Made by a program: the position numbers and the translations under genes. A DNA stretch of 35,665 bases, taken from NCBI GenBank assembly GCA_009839925.1, contig VXOS01000059.1, forward strand, positions 1 to 35,665, in the 5' to 3' direction. The notes below the pieces were generated by a model that searched no databases, was not told where the DNA came from, and was given only the letters and a program-made list of their open reading frames with translations. Position 1 is the first letter of the stretch. The number at the start of each line of letters is the position of its first letter. Positions 16,558-25,311 of the stretch are shown piece after piece. This DNA is from Chloroflexota bacterium. Its GTDB lineage: Bacteria > Chloroflexota > Dehalococcoidia > UBA2979.

Positions 16558-16648
16558 CTCGTGCTCCAATCCTCGTTCCGGCGTAAGGCGCTGCGAGCAT
16601 ACGGACGCGCGTTCGTGAGCCGCAAGCGAGGTGGGCGGAGGAGGAGCC

Positions 16649-17917
16649 TCAGGCGTTGACCCGGAACAGCCGGGAACCCTCGATGCCGACCGGCGTGCGG
16701 AGCTGGTCCAGCGCGTGCTTGGCCAGCGCCGCCTGCGCGCGCCCATCGTTCGGGTGGTGCACCGGCCCGGAGCGCACGTCGCGGTAGCAGCGCTCGAGGG
16801 GCGAGCCACCGCGGAGCGCCGCCCCGCCGACGATGCGCATCGCGGCGTCGACGACGCGGATCGCGGTCGACGTGACAACCAGCTTCGCGGCCGCCTCGAT
16901 TGGTTCGATCGCCTCGAAGCGGGGCGATTCGAGCAGTTCGAGTCCGGCTGCCGACGCGGCGACGAGGATCGTGGATTCGGCTGCCATCAGCTCGGCGTCC
17001 ATCTGCCCGGTGAGTTCGCGCACATGCGGGTCATCGGCCACACGGGCTCCTCGGCCGGGGCGTCGGGTGCGGGCGTACTCCACGGCGTGATTCCGTGCGG
17101 CGCGCGCAATGCCGAGGTAGACCGCGGCGACCGGCAGCGCGAACCAGGGAGTCATCGCCGGCCGCTTCGTGAGCACGCGGTACGAAGAGCGGTTGACGAC
17201 GTCGTCCCCCTCGACGGGTGTGCCGTCGAAGATCACGTCGTGCGAGGCGGTCGCCCGCATGCCGATGGTGTCCCAGGTCCGCTCGATCGATACCCCGGGA
17301 GCCGACATCGGCAGCAGCACGAGGCAGACGTCATCGGACCCATCGCCTACCGAGGCGTAGACGACCGCGTGGCTGAGCTCCTCGGCGAACGTGGCGAACG
17401 ACTTGCGTCCACTCAGGATCCAGCGGTCCGGACCGTCCGGGACGAGGGTCGTCGCGGGCCGCTCGAGGCGCTGTGGCGCTCCAAGCTCGGGCTCCGTCGC
17501 CAGGACGTTGAAGAGCGCGCCGGGCTCCCGGGCGTAGGCAAAGAGGCGCTCCCGGCGGCGCGGGTGCCAGCGCGTCCCCCAACCCTCGTTACCGATCACC
17601 ATCAGGTGCATCCCGACGCCGAGCGCGGTCGACGCGTCGTACTCGGCGAGGGCCGCCTGCGCCAGCACGATCTCGCCGAGGCTGTGCCCGCCGCCGCCCG
17701 CCGGCCGCGGCAGCACCGCACTCAGGTAGCCCGCAGCTCGCAGATCGTCGAGCAGCGCGGTGTTGATCTCGCCGCTCCGGTCGCACTCCGCCGCGGCGTC
17801 GGCGTGCGCGGCGCCGAGGTTGCGCGCGATGTCGATCAGCTCGCGACAGGGCGGAGCGACCATCGCCGGTCCGCCCAGTCCGACGAATCGCGTCACTTCG
17901 CTTGGAGCGTGCGTCAC
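16649..17917 (-). CDS. Acyl-CoA dehydrogenase family flavoprotein
   Basis: 422 residues from a GTG at 17917 that has GGAGG six bases ahead; the frame runs nine codons further to a TTG without a site. N-terminal helical domain about 20-130, middle beta domain about 130-240 (FNVLATEPELG, then WILSGRKSFAT, the flavin-contact strand), C-terminal four-helix domain about 250-410. The catalytic Glu of classical enzymes is not obvious, and the sequence looks closer to the SfnB/DszC-like or hydroxylase branch, so it could be an FMN-dependent monooxygenase component rather than a beta-oxidation enzyme. Its predicted promoter lies under a perfect palindrome. Confidence 0.75.
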   Translation of the reverse strand: MTHAPSEVTRFVGLGGPAMVAPPCRELIDIARNLGAAHADAAAECDRSGEINTALLDDLRAAGYLSAVLPRPAGGGGHSLGEIVLAQAALAEYDASTALGVGMHLMVIGNEGWGTRWHPRRRERLFAYAREPGALFNVLATEPELGAPQRLERPATTLVPDGPDRWILSGRKSFATFAEELSHAVVYASVGDGSDDVCLVLLPMSAPGVSIERTWDTIGMRATASHDVIFDGTPVEGDDVVNRSSYRVLTKRPAMTPWFALPVAAVYLGIARAARNHAVEYARTRRPGRGARVADDPHVRELTGQMDAELMAAESTILVAASAAGLELLESPRFEAIEPIEAAAKLVVTSTAIRVVDAAMRIVGGAALRGGSPLERCYRDVRSGPVHHPNDGRAQAALAKHALDQLRTPVGIEGSRLFRVNA

Positions 17918-17955
17918 AGGTGACCTCCAGGCAGCGCACACCAACGCAACGGGCG

Positions 17956-17985
17956 ATGATACTCGGTATCATAACAGGGATTCAA
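17956..17985 (-). promoter_or_regulatory. Promoter for the acyl-CoA dehydrogenase gene overlapped by a perfect palindromic operator
   Basis: ATGATAC (17956-17962), a three-base spacer TCG, and GTATCAT (17966-17972) form a perfect 7-bp inverted repeat. On the minus strand TTGAAT (17985-17980) and TATCAT (17961-17956) are 18 bases apart, giving a plausible promoter for the acyl-CoA dehydrogenase gene. The palindrome covers the -10 hexamer and most of the spacer, the geometry of a repressor site such as those of TetR- or GntR-type acyl-CoA/xenobiotic regulators. The same site lies 24 bases before pth on the other strand. No regulator gene is adjacent. Confidence 0.55.
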
Positions 17986-17995
17986 GGCCCTGAGG

Positions 17996-18757
17996 ATGAC
18001 CCGGCACCGAGCGCCCTTGCGCCTGCGCCGCCCGGGGCCGGACGATGGCTGCATGGGCCTGCGCCGCCGTTTCGCCGCCTTCCGCGCCCGCCTCCGCGAG
18101 GCGCCCCGCCACGACGCCGCACCCGAGGAGCCCGGGGAGGCTCCGTCGGGTGAAGGGGTACGCCCGCGGCTCGTCGTCGGCCTCGGCAATCCCGGCGGCG
18201 AGTACCGCGGTACGCGTCACAACGCCGGCGCCTTCTGCATCGAGCGGCTCGCCACTCGCTACGGCGCTCAACTCGCTCGCGACCGGCGGGTGCTGCACGC
18301 GACGATCGAGATCGACGGGCACACGCTGCACCTCGCCACGCCGCGCAGCTACTACAACGAGAGCGGCCCCACCATCGCCGCCGAGCTGCGGCGACTTCGA
18401 TTGCTTCGCGACGCGCTGCTCGTCGTCTACGACGAGATCGACCTGCCGCTGGCGCGCGTGCGGATGCGCCCGCAGGGCGGCCACGGCGGCAACAACGGGA
18501 TGCGCTCGATCATCGGCTCGCTCGGCGGCGGCGACTTCCCGCGTATCCGCATCGGCATCGACCGCCCCTACGACGACGGCAAGCCCGTGCGCGACCCGGA
18601 TCGCGTGGCGGACTGGGTGCTCGGCAAGCCCGGCCGCGAGGAGCGAGAGGCGATCGAGGCCGCCGTCGAGGCGGCTGCGGACGCGGTGGAGCTTGCCGTG
18701 CGCGAGAGCGTGGAGGCGGCGATGCGCAGCCTCCACGACGGCGGGGGCGGCGAGTAG
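17996..18757 (+). CDS. pth: Peptidyl-tRNA hydrolase
   Basis: 253 residues from ATG 17996, or 234 from ATG 18053; neither has a good ribosome-binding site. The enzyme frees tRNA from peptidyl-tRNAs dropped by ribosomes. The core starts at about residue 57 (RLVVGLGNPG, with Asn65), has the catalytic His75 in GTRHNAG, the catalytic Asp in VYDEIDLPLA (about 146), and the GGHGGNNGMRSI tRNA-binding loop. The core is of normal size, but the protein has an unusual 38-57-residue arginine/proline-rich N-terminal extension. It precedes mfd, a neighbourhood seen in many bacteria. Confidence 0.9.
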   Translation: MTRHRAPLRLRRPGPDDGCMGLRRRFAAFRARLREAPRHDAAPEEPGEAPSGEGVRPRLVVGLGNPGGEYRGTRHNAGAFCIERLATRYGAQLARDRRVLHATIEIDGHTLHLATPRSYYNESGPTIAAELRRLRLLRDALLVVYDEIDLPLARVRMRPQGGHGGNNGMRSIIGSLGGGDFPRIRIGIDRPYDDGKPVRDPDRVADWVLGKPGREEREAIEAAVEAAADAVELAVRESVEAAMRSLHDGGGGE

Positions 18758-18815
18758 CCGCCGCGACGCGAGGGCGTAAACCCGGGCCGCGATAGACTCG
18801 TTGTCATACACGCAC

Positions 18816-18869
18816 ACCTCACGAGGGCGCTCCGCCGGTAGCGCCCCGCATTGAGGTGCGCGTCGCACC
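18816..18869 (+). promoter_or_regulatory. Structured leader of mfd with overlapping alternative hairpins
   Basis: Stem 1 has outer arms ACCTCA (18816-18821) and TGAGGT (18852-18857) and inner arms GGGCGCT (18825-18831) and AGCGCCC (18840-18846), all perfectly paired. Stem 2 is GGTGCG (18855-18860) with CGCACC (18864-18869), loop CGT. The two share 18855-18857, so the outer part of stem 1 and stem 2 cannot form together. A TAGACT hexamer at 18793-18798 could be the -10 element. A GAGGAGG site follows at 18881-18887. This looks like an attenuator-type switch; no ligand or leader peptide was identified. Confidence 0.45.
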
Positions 18870-21800
18870 GCCGGAGCAGCGAGGAGGCCACACTGGAGGA
18901 TTCGTCCCCCGGCTTCGCGGCGCCGCTGGAGGCGCTGCTCGACCCGCTCGGCGCGGTCCCGCCGCTTGCCGAGGCAGCAACACGCCTCGGGACGGGCGAG
19001 CGCCTGGCGCTCGGCCTTGCGGACGGGGCGAAGGCTGCGGTCGTCGCCTCGCTGCAGCACGGCCTGCGCCGGCCCACGCTGCTGCTGGTCCCGCGTGAGC
19101 GCGACGCGGAGGGTTACGCGGAGGCGCTGGGCGTCTGGGTCGGCGTCACGGCGCTGCACTTCCCCGCGCGGCCGGGCCTGCCCTACGCGCGCGAGCCCGC
19201 GCCGGCGACGGTCACGCAGCGCCGCCTCGCGGTCCTCGCGAGGCTCGCGCTCGGCGATCGCGACCCGCAGCCGCCGCTCGTCATCGCCTCGGTCGCCGCG
19301 GCAACCGCCTTCACCGCGCGCCGCGCCGATCTCGGCGCCGGACCGGGGCGCATCGTGGTCGGCGGGCGGATCGCCCTCGATACCCTCGCGCTCCAGCTCG
19401 TCGAGGCCGGCTACACGCTCGGACCGCTCGTCGAGGCGTCCGGCGAGGCGGCTCGCCGCGGCGGCATCCTCGACGTCTTCCCACCGACCGAGGCGCTGCC
19501 GCTGCGCATCGAGCTGTTCGGCGACGAGGTGGAGTCGATCCGCCGCTTCGACCCGGAGACGCAGCGCACGGTCGAGCGCCTCGACGAGGCCGTGATCGGC
19601 CCGGCGCGCGAGTGGTTCCCGGACCACCACGCGCTGCTCGAGCTGGCGAGCCGCCTCGATGGCTCGCGCGACGCGGCGCACGCGAGCAGCGAGCTGGAAG
19701 AGGAGCTGGCGGCACTGGGGCGAGGCGAACTGCCGGCGGCCTCCCGCTACGGGCCGCTCGCCGGCGACTCGACGCTCTTCGATCACCTCGGCGCCGACGC
19801 GCTGCTGATCGTTGACGAGGAAGACGCGGTGCTCGCCGCGGCGGCCGAGCAGGACGAGCTGACCGCCGAGCGCGCTCGGCTGCTCGCGCGGGAGGGGGAA
19901 TTGCCCGCCGAAGCGCCCCGTCCTCACCTCGGCGAGCAGGCGCTGATCGAGCAGATCGAGCAGCGCGCACCGCGCGCGACCTTCTCGCGCTGGGCGACCG
20001 GCGCCGAGGCGGGCGCGCTGCGCCTGCCGTTCGCCGCACACGACGCCTACGCCGGACGACTGCAGGTCGCCGCGCGCGAGCTGGAGCGGCGCGTGCAGCG
20101 CGGCGACCGCATCGTCGTCGTCACGCAGCAGGCACAGCGCTTCCGCGAGCTGCTTGCCGAGGCGGGCGTGGCCGTCACCGTCGAGGGAGCCCTCGCCGCC
20201 CCGCCCGCGCCCGGCTCGCTCGCCCTCGTGCAGGGCTCGCTGCCAGGCGGCTGGCGAATCGCGACGCCTCGGGGCGAGCTGGCGCTGGCGACGGACCGCG
20301 AGCTGCTGGGCTTCATCCGCAAGCGGCGCGCGTTGCGCCGCGGCGCCTCGCACCGCGCGCGCTTCCTCGCCGACGTCTCGCCGGGCGACTTCGTCGTGCA
20401 CGCCGACCACGGCATCGCGCGCTTCGCCGGCATCGTGCGCCGCGACGTGGGCGAGGAGCAGCGCGACTACCTGCAGCTCCGCTACGCCGGCGAGGACCGG
20501 CTCTACGTCCCGATCGAGCAGATCGATCGCGTCAGCCGCTACCTCGCCGACTCGGACCGCGCGCCGCGGCTCACGCGCCTCGGCACGCAGGAATGGGCGC
20601 GGACTCGCGCCCGCGTGCGCGAGGCCGTCGGCGAGCTGGCGGCGGACCTGCTGCGCCTCTACGCGGCGCGCCAGCTGTTGCGCGGCCACGCCTTCGAGGC
20701 CGACGGCGAGTGGCAGCACGAACTGGAGTCCGCGTTCCCCTACGAGGAGACGCCGGACCAGACGCGCGTCATCGCCGAGGTGAAGCGCGACATGGAGGCG
20801 CGGCAGCCGATGGACCGCATCGTCCTCGGCGATGTCGGCTTCGGAAAGACCGAGGTGGCCGTGCGCGCCGCCTTCAAGGCCGTCCAGGACGGCTACCAGG
20901 TCGCCATCCTCGTGCCCACGACGGTGCTCGCCCAGCAGCACGAGCGCACCTTCCGCGAGCGCCTGGCGCCGTTCCCCGTCCGCGTGGAGACGCTCTCCCG
21001 CTTCCGCACGGACACCGAGGCGCGCGCGGTGCTCGCGGGCCTGCACGAGGGCTCCATCGACATCGTGATCGGAACGCACCGGCTGCTCCAGCCGGGTGTC
21101 GAGTTCGCCAACCTCGGCCTCGTGGTGATCGACGAGGAGCAGCGCTTCGGCGTCGCCCACAAGGAGCGGCTCAAGCGGATGCGCCTCGAGGTGGACGTGC
21201 TCACGCTCTCGGCGACGCCGATTCCGCGCACGCTGCACATGACGCTGGCCGGCATCCGCGACATGTCGACGATGGAGTCGGCCCCCGAGGACCGCCTGCC
21301 CGTGCAGACCTGGGTGGCAGAGTGGGACGACGCGCTGGTGCGCGAGGCAATCCTCGGCGAACTCGAACGCGGTGGGCAGGCCTATGTGGTCCACAACCGC
21401 GTACACAGCATCGACCAGTTCGCCGACCGGCTGCGCGCGCTCGCACCCGAGGCGCGCATCGTGGTCGGGCACGGGCAGATGCACCGCGGGCTGCTGCGCA
21501 GCGTGATGGAGCGCTTCGCCGCCGGCGAGGCGGACGTGCTGGTCTGCACCACGATCATCGAGTCCGGCATCGACATCCCCAACGTGAACACGCTGATCGT
21601 GGACCTCGCCGAGCGGCTCGGCCTCGCGCAGCTCTACCAGCTGCGAGGGCGCGTCGGGCGCGGATCGCAGCAGGCGCGCGCCTACCTGCTGCACCGTCGC
21701 GGCGGCGTCCTCAACGAGGCCGCACAGCAGCGCCTCGCCACGATCTTCGAGGCGACCGAGCTGGGAGCGGGGCTGCAGGTGGCGCTGCGCGACCTCGAGA

Positions 21801-22408
21801 TCCGCGGCGCCGGCAACCTGCTCGGCGCCGAGCAGAGCGGCCAGATCGCCGCAGTCGGCTTCGACCTCTACACGCAGATGCTGGCGACGGCCGTCGAGGG
21901 CCTGCGCGCGAAGCGCGACGGCCGGGACGCGCCCGCGCCGCCGCCCCCGGTGTCGCTCGACCTGCCCGCCTCCGCCTTCATCCCGGAGCGCTACATCGAG
22001 GACCTCGAGGCGCGCATCGCGCTCTACCAGCGGATCGCCGGGCTGCGTGACCTGCGCGAGGAGGCCGACCTTTGCGCCGAGGTCAGCGACCGCTTCGGAG
22101 AACTCCCCGGGCCGCTGCGCGAGCTGCTCGCCCTCGTGCGCATCCGCCTCGCCGCGGGCGAGGCGGGCGTCGCGGCGGTGCGCGCCGAGGGGAGCGAGAT
22201 CGTCCTTGTCGCCCGCGAGGGCGCGCCATTCGGCCGCCGCAACCTCCCGCCGCTGCCGGCCGGTGTGCGCGTCGGGCAGACGCAGCTGCGGCTGCCTCGC
22301 GCAGCCCTCGGGGCGGACTGGCTCGACGCGATCGAGGCGCTGCTGCGGCTGATCGGCGAACCGCACGCGGCCACGCTGCGCGCGCCCGCGGGGGCGGTGC
22401 GCGCATGA
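18851..22408 (+). CDS. mfd: Transcription-repair coupling factor
   Basis: Up to 1185 residues, the usual size. Mfd removes RNA polymerase stalled at DNA damage and recruits UvrA. Order seen: UvrB-homology module (to about 330), RNA-polymerase-interacting CarD-like domain (about 510-570, GDFVVHADHGIARFAGI onwards), then a RecG-like helicase with Walker A GDVGFGKTE (about 660), DEEQ box (about 760), the LSATPIPRTLHMTLAGIRD motif, and motif VI RGRVGR; a C-terminal TRCF domain ends the protein. The start is uncertain: the TTG at 18851 lies inside a hairpin with no ribosome-binding site, whereas a CTG at 18893 has GAGGAGG five bases upstream and is close to where homology begins. The stop overlaps the GNAT start. 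Confidence 0.95.
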   Translation: MRCASHRRSSEEATLEDSSPGFAAPLEALLDPLGAVPPLAEAATRLGTGERLALGLADGAKAAVVASLQHGLRRPTLLLVPRERDAEGYAEALGVWVGVTALHFPARPGLPYAREPAPATVTQRRLAVLARLALGDRDPQPPLVIASVAAATAFTARRADLGAGPGRIVVGGRIALDTLALQLVEAGYTLGPLVEASGEAARRGGILDVFPPTEALPLRIELFGDEVESIRRFDPETQRTVERLDEAVIGPAREWFPDHHALLELASRLDGSRDAAHASSELEEELAALGRGELPAASRYGPLAGDSTLFDHLGADALLIVDEEDAVLAAAAEQDELTAERARLLAREGELPAEAPRPHLGEQALIEQIEQRAPRATFSRWATGAEAGALRLPFAAHDAYAGRLQVAARELERRVQRGDRIVVVTQQAQRFRELLAEAGVAVTVEGALAAPPAPGSLALVQGSLPGGWRIATPRGELALATDRELLGFIRKRRALRRGASHRARFLADVSPGDFVVHADHGIARFAGIVRRDVGEEQRDYLQLRYAGEDRLYVPIEQIDRVSRYLADSDRAPRLTRLGTQEWARTRARVREAVGELAADLLRLYAARQLLRGHAFEADGEWQHELESAFPYEETPDQTRVIAEVKRDMEARQPMDRIVLGDVGFGKTEVAVRAAFKAVQDGYQVAILVPTTVLAQQHERTFRERLAPFPVRVETLSRFRTDTEARAVLAGLHEGSIDIVIGTHRLLQPGVEFANLGLVVIDEEQRFGVAHKERLKRMRLEVDVLTLSATPIPRTLHMTLAGIRDMSTMESAPEDRLPVQTWVAEWDDALVREAILGELERGGQAYVVHNRVHSIDQFADRLRALAPEARIVVGHGQMHRGLLRSVMERFAAGEADVLVCTTIIESGIDIPNVNTLIVDLAERLGLAQLYQLRGRVGRGSQQARAYLLHRRGGVLNEAAQQRLATIFEATELGAGLQVALRDLEIRGAGNLLGAEQSGQIAAVGFDLYTQMLATAVEGLRAKRDGRDAPAPPPPVSLDLPASAFIPERYIEDLEARIALYQRIAGLRDLREEADLCAEVSDRFGELPGPLRELLALVRIRLAAGEAGVAAVRAEGSEIVLVAREGAPFGRRNLPPLPAGVRVGQTQLRLPRAALGADWLDAIEALLRLIGEPHAATLRAPAGAVRA

Positions 22409-22878
22409 CCGCGGGCGGACTGCCGGTCGAACTGCGGGAGGTCGCGCCCGGCGAGCGCGAGAGGTTCTTCGCGATGCTGGCGGACTACCTCGCCGAACTC
22501 GACGCCTACGAGCTGCCCTGGGACCCCGCGCCGCCCGTCGAGGCGTACCGCACAGCGCTCGATGCCGACCCGGGCGGCCAGCGGATCGAATGGATGATCG
22601 CGGGCGGCGAGCGCGCCGGCTTCCTGATCACGCGCGTCGTCCCGGACTGGCCGGAGGAAGAGCGCGAGATCGGCGAGGTCATCGAGTGCTACGTCGAGCC
22701 TGGGCGCCGCCTCGGAGGCGTCGGACGCGCCGCCGTCAAGATCTGGCTGGCGAGGATGCGCGCGCATGGTGTCTCCTCGGTGGAGGCCTCGGTGCTGTGG
22801 CTGAACACGCCGGCGCGGCGCTTCTGGGAGCGGCTCGGCTTCGAAGCGCGCGCGGTGCAGACGATGCGCGAGCCGTAG
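22405..22878 (+). CDS. GNAT-family N-acetyltransferase
   Basis: 157 residues from the ATG at 22405, which overlaps the mfd stop (ATGA), so translational coupling is likely. The acetyl-CoA pyrophosphate loop is in the motif-A segment VIECYVEPGRRLGGVGRAA, the RxxGxG type, and a motif-B segment (VLWLNTPARRFWERLGFEA) is typical of GNAT enzymes. The N-terminal part (FFAMLADYLAELDAY) matches uncharacterised bacterial acetyltransferases. Substrate unknown. Confidence 0.85.
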   Translation: MTAGGLPVELREVAPGERERFFAMLADYLAELDAYELPWDPAPPVEAYRTALDADPGGQRIEWMIAGGERAGFLITRVVPDWPEEEREIGEVIECYVEPGRRLGGVGRAAVKIWLARMRAHGVSSVEASVLWLNTPARRFWERLGFEARAVQTMREP

Positions 22879-22903
22879 GCTGACGACGAAGGAGGGAACG
22901 ATC

Positions 22904-23800
22904 GTGATCTGGGACGTACATTGCCATTTCCCTCTCGACTGGGACAACCCCGAGGGCGCAGACCACGCACAGCAGATTGATGCGCGCGCCGAGGCCTTGC
23001 GCGCCGCCGGCGTCACTCGTGCCTCGGTGCTCTGCGGGGGCCGCAACATCCCCGGCCCGTCGCACGACGAGGCGTTGCAGTACCTGGCGCGGCACGAGGA
23101 TCTGATGGTCCCCATCGCCTCGCTGCCCATGGAGGAGGTTCCTCCGGGCGAGGTCGAGCGGCTCCACGATCTCGGCTACCGAGGCCTCAAGATCATCGGC
23201 TCGCCGCTGCCCATCGACGACCCCGGCTACTTCCCCGTGTACGCCGCCGCCGAGGAGCGGCGGATGCCGATCCTCTTCCACCTCGGCGTGATCGGCGGAG
23301 GCGTGGACTACTCGATCACGCACCCGCGTCGCGATCCGGAGGCGGCCGCTGCGCTGCGCCGCTGGCAGGAGTTCCGCCGTCGCGGCGGCCCGCGCAACGT
23401 CTCGGCGGCGCGGATGCGCCCGTTCCAGCTCGACACGATCGCAAACAACTTCCCGGACCTGCCGCTGATCGGCGCGCACCTCGGCGGCACGGGCAACTAC
23501 GAGGAGGCCTCGTCGGTGGCGCGCTGGCGGCACAACGTGGTCTTCGACCTCTCCGGCGGCGAGACGATCGAGCGCCACGCGATGGAGCGCCGCCTGATCG
23601 GCCGCGAGATCGGCGTCGAGAAGCTGGTCTGGGGCTCAGACTGCGGAAACGAGGAGATCGGACAGCACGTCGATCGCTTCCGCTGGATCTTCGAAGCGCT
23701 GGGACTGAACGACGAGGAGCGCGATCGCATTTGGTACCGTAACGCCGCGGAGCTGTTCGGCGAGGAGGAGCCCGTGCTCGCCGACGAACAGCCGGACTGA
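22904..23800 (+). CDS. Metal-dependent amidohydrolase (Amidohydrolase_2 family)
   Basis: 298 residues from a GTG with GGAGG ahead. A TIM-barrel hydrolase/decarboxylase of the Amidohydrolase_2 type: the first metal motif is DVHCHF (His6, His8), a later FHLGV strand gives a metal His, an AHLGG strand gives another, and the WGSDC strand gives the conserved Asp. Family members act as decarboxylases (ACMSD-type) or lactone/amide hydrolases on aromatic or carboxylated substrates. No signal peptide. It follows the GNAT gene by 25 bases and may be its operon partner. The substrate cannot be assigned. Confidence 0.8.
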   Translation: MIWDVHCHFPLDWDNPEGADHAQQIDARAEALRAAGVTRASVLCGGRNIPGPSHDEALQYLARHEDLMVPIASLPMEEVPPGEVERLHDLGYRGLKIIGSPLPIDDPGYFPVYAAAEERRMPILFHLGVIGGGVDYSITHPRRDPEAAAALRRWQEFRRRGGPRNVSAARMRPFQLDTIANNFPDLPLIGAHLGGTGNYEEASSVARWRHNVVFDLSGGETIERHAMERRLIGREIGVEKLVWGSDCGNEEIGQHVDRFRWIFEALGLNDEERDRIWYRNAAELFGEEEPVLADEQPD

Positions 23801-23827
23801 GCGACCAGCGAGGAGCCGGACGGCGCC

Positions 23828-25261
23828 GTGACCGAACCCGACACGCCGAGCGACCTTCGGGCACGCTGGTTGCAGTTGCGCCGGCTGGCGCGCGGGCGGG
23901 TGCAGCAGCTGCGCGACCTCGGCAGCCGGGCACGTCCCCGGTTACAGGAGCTCGGCGACTTCGCCGCGCGCGCGCTCGCGCGGGTGCGTGGCCTCATCGC
24001 CGGGGGGCGCGCGCGGCTGCACGAGTTCGCCGCCTGGGTACGCCCCCACTTGCAGAAGCTGCGCGACTTCGCCGCAACAGTCCTCGCGCGCGTGCGGGAC
24101 TTCATCGCCGGGGCGCGCGCGCGGCTGCGCCAGTTCGCCGCCTGGGCGCACCCTCGATTGCAGGCGCTGTGCGACTTCGCCGCACGGGTGCTCGCGCGCC
24201 TGCGCGAGTTCGCCGCCTGGGCGCGCCCCCGACTGCAAGCGCTGCGCGACGCCGCCGTGCGGATCCTCGCGCGGCTGCGCGACCTGGCCGCACAGGCGAT
24301 CCCCTGGCTGCGCGTGCTGCGCGACCTCGCTGCTCGGGCACTCCGGCGGCTACGCGGGCTCGGCGCCTGGGCGCTCGTCTGTCTGCTCTACGCCGGCGTG
24401 CTGGCGCTGCGAACGGTACGCGGGCTCGTGGTTCGGGCGATCGGGCGGCTGCGGGCGCTGGGCAAGCTGTTGGCCGAGGCGTTCCTGTGGCTGCGCGCGT
24501 CCGTGCCTGCCGCGGCCGTCGTACTGGCGACAATCGTCACGCTGTCGTTCCTGATGTTCGTGCTCACCGAGCCCGCGCCGCGCTGGATCCTGCTCCTCGG
24601 AGTCCTCGCCGCCGCCCTTGGTACGCACGGCGTACTGCGCGGCGAGCATCCGAGGACGTTCGAGCTGGGAGCGGACAGCACGCCACAGCTCGTGCTGCCG
24701 GCGCTGTACGCGCTGGCGATCCCGCTCTTCATCGACGAGAACGCTCGTGGCCTCTGGGTTCCGTTCTGCGCCATCGCCGCCGGGCTCGGCTTCGCCGCGA
24801 TCGTGGTCGCCGAGGTTCGCAGCGTCCGTGAGTTCGAGCGCGGCGCCGCGGAGGCTCGGCTCATCGCGGACGCGGGCGCCTACCTGACCGCCTTCGCGCT
24901 GCTCTCGCTGCTCTACACGCGCGACCCCTCGCTTCCCGCCGCGATCGTGACGGCGGCGCTCGTGGCCGGCCTGCTCTCGTTCGAGGTGCTGCGCAACTCC
25001 ACCCTCGGTCTGCTCGACATGCTGACCTTCGCGCTGGTCGGCGCACTGGTGATCGGAGAGTTGCGCTGGGCGCTGCACTTCGTACCGCTGGACGGCCACC
25101 TGGCCGCGGTCGCACTGCTGATCGCCTTCTTCTTCGTCAGCGGCGTGCTGGCCGCCCGGCTGCGCGGCCAACTCACCCGCGAGGTGCTGTTCCAGTACAG
25201 CGCCCTGGCCGCGATCGGGGCCGTGGTGGTCACCGCCGCGCGAGCGGCCAACCTCGCCTGA
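23828..25261 (+). CDS. Membrane protein with tandem helical repeats in the N-terminal half
   Basis: 477 residues from a GTG, with GAGGAG about 12 bases upstream. Not a family I recognise. Residues 36-182 consist of five copies of a 25-residue module of the form PxLxxLxDxAxxxLxRxR (36-60, 72-96, 108-132, 133-157, 158-182) with an 11-residue insert RARLxxFAAWx at 61-71 and 97-107; together they give a 36-residue (108-bp) direct repeat at 24008-24223. The modules are arginine- and alanine-rich amphipathic helices. Residues about 183-477 contain about eight hydrophobic segments, so the helices probably lie along the inner face of the membrane. The third repeat base pattern is also conserved in DNA, pointing to recent duplication. 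Confidence 0.65.
   Translation: MTEPDTPSDLRARWLQLRRLARGRVQQLRDLGSRARPRLQELGDFAARALARVRGLIAGGRARLHEFAAWVRPHLQKLRDFAATVLARVRDFIAGARARLRQFAAWAHPRLQALCDFAARVLARLREFAAWARPRLQALRDAAVRILARLRDLAAQAIPWLRVLRDLAARALRRLRGLGAWALVCLLYAGVLALRTVRGLVVRAIGRLRALGKLLAEAFLWLRASVPAAAVVLATIVTLSFLMFVLTEPAPRWILLLGVLAAALGTHGVLRGEHPRTFELGADSTPQLVLPALYALAIPLFIDENARGLWVPFCAIAAGLGFAAIVVAEVRSVREFERGAAEARLIADAGAYLTAFALLSLLYTRDPSLPAAIVTAALVAGLLSFEVLRNSTLGLLDMLTFALVGALVIGELRWALHFVPLDGHLAAVALLIAFFFVSGVLAARLRGQLTREVLFQYSALAAIGAVVVTAARAANLA
24008..24223 (+). repeat. In-frame 108-bp direct tandem repeat, two full copies
   Basis: Copies at 24008-24115 and 24116-24223 encode two 36-residue units that differ at a limited number of positions, with long identical DNA blocks such as the TTCGCCGCCTGGG segment. 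Related 75-bp partial units precede (23933-24007) and follow (24224-24373). The repeat lies inside the membrane protein gene. Confidence 0.75.
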
Positions 25262-25311
25262 TCCGTCCGCGGCGAGGCGTCGCGCGCCGTCTGGCCCCAG
25301 CGAGACGCCCT

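Noticed and set aside
17969-22366. A very long open frame (about 1465 codons) on the minus strand across pth and mfd
   Set aside because: It mirrors the mfd gene in the opposite frame; composition is Arg/Ala/Gly/Asp-rich without any domain, and mfd is unambiguous on the plus strand.
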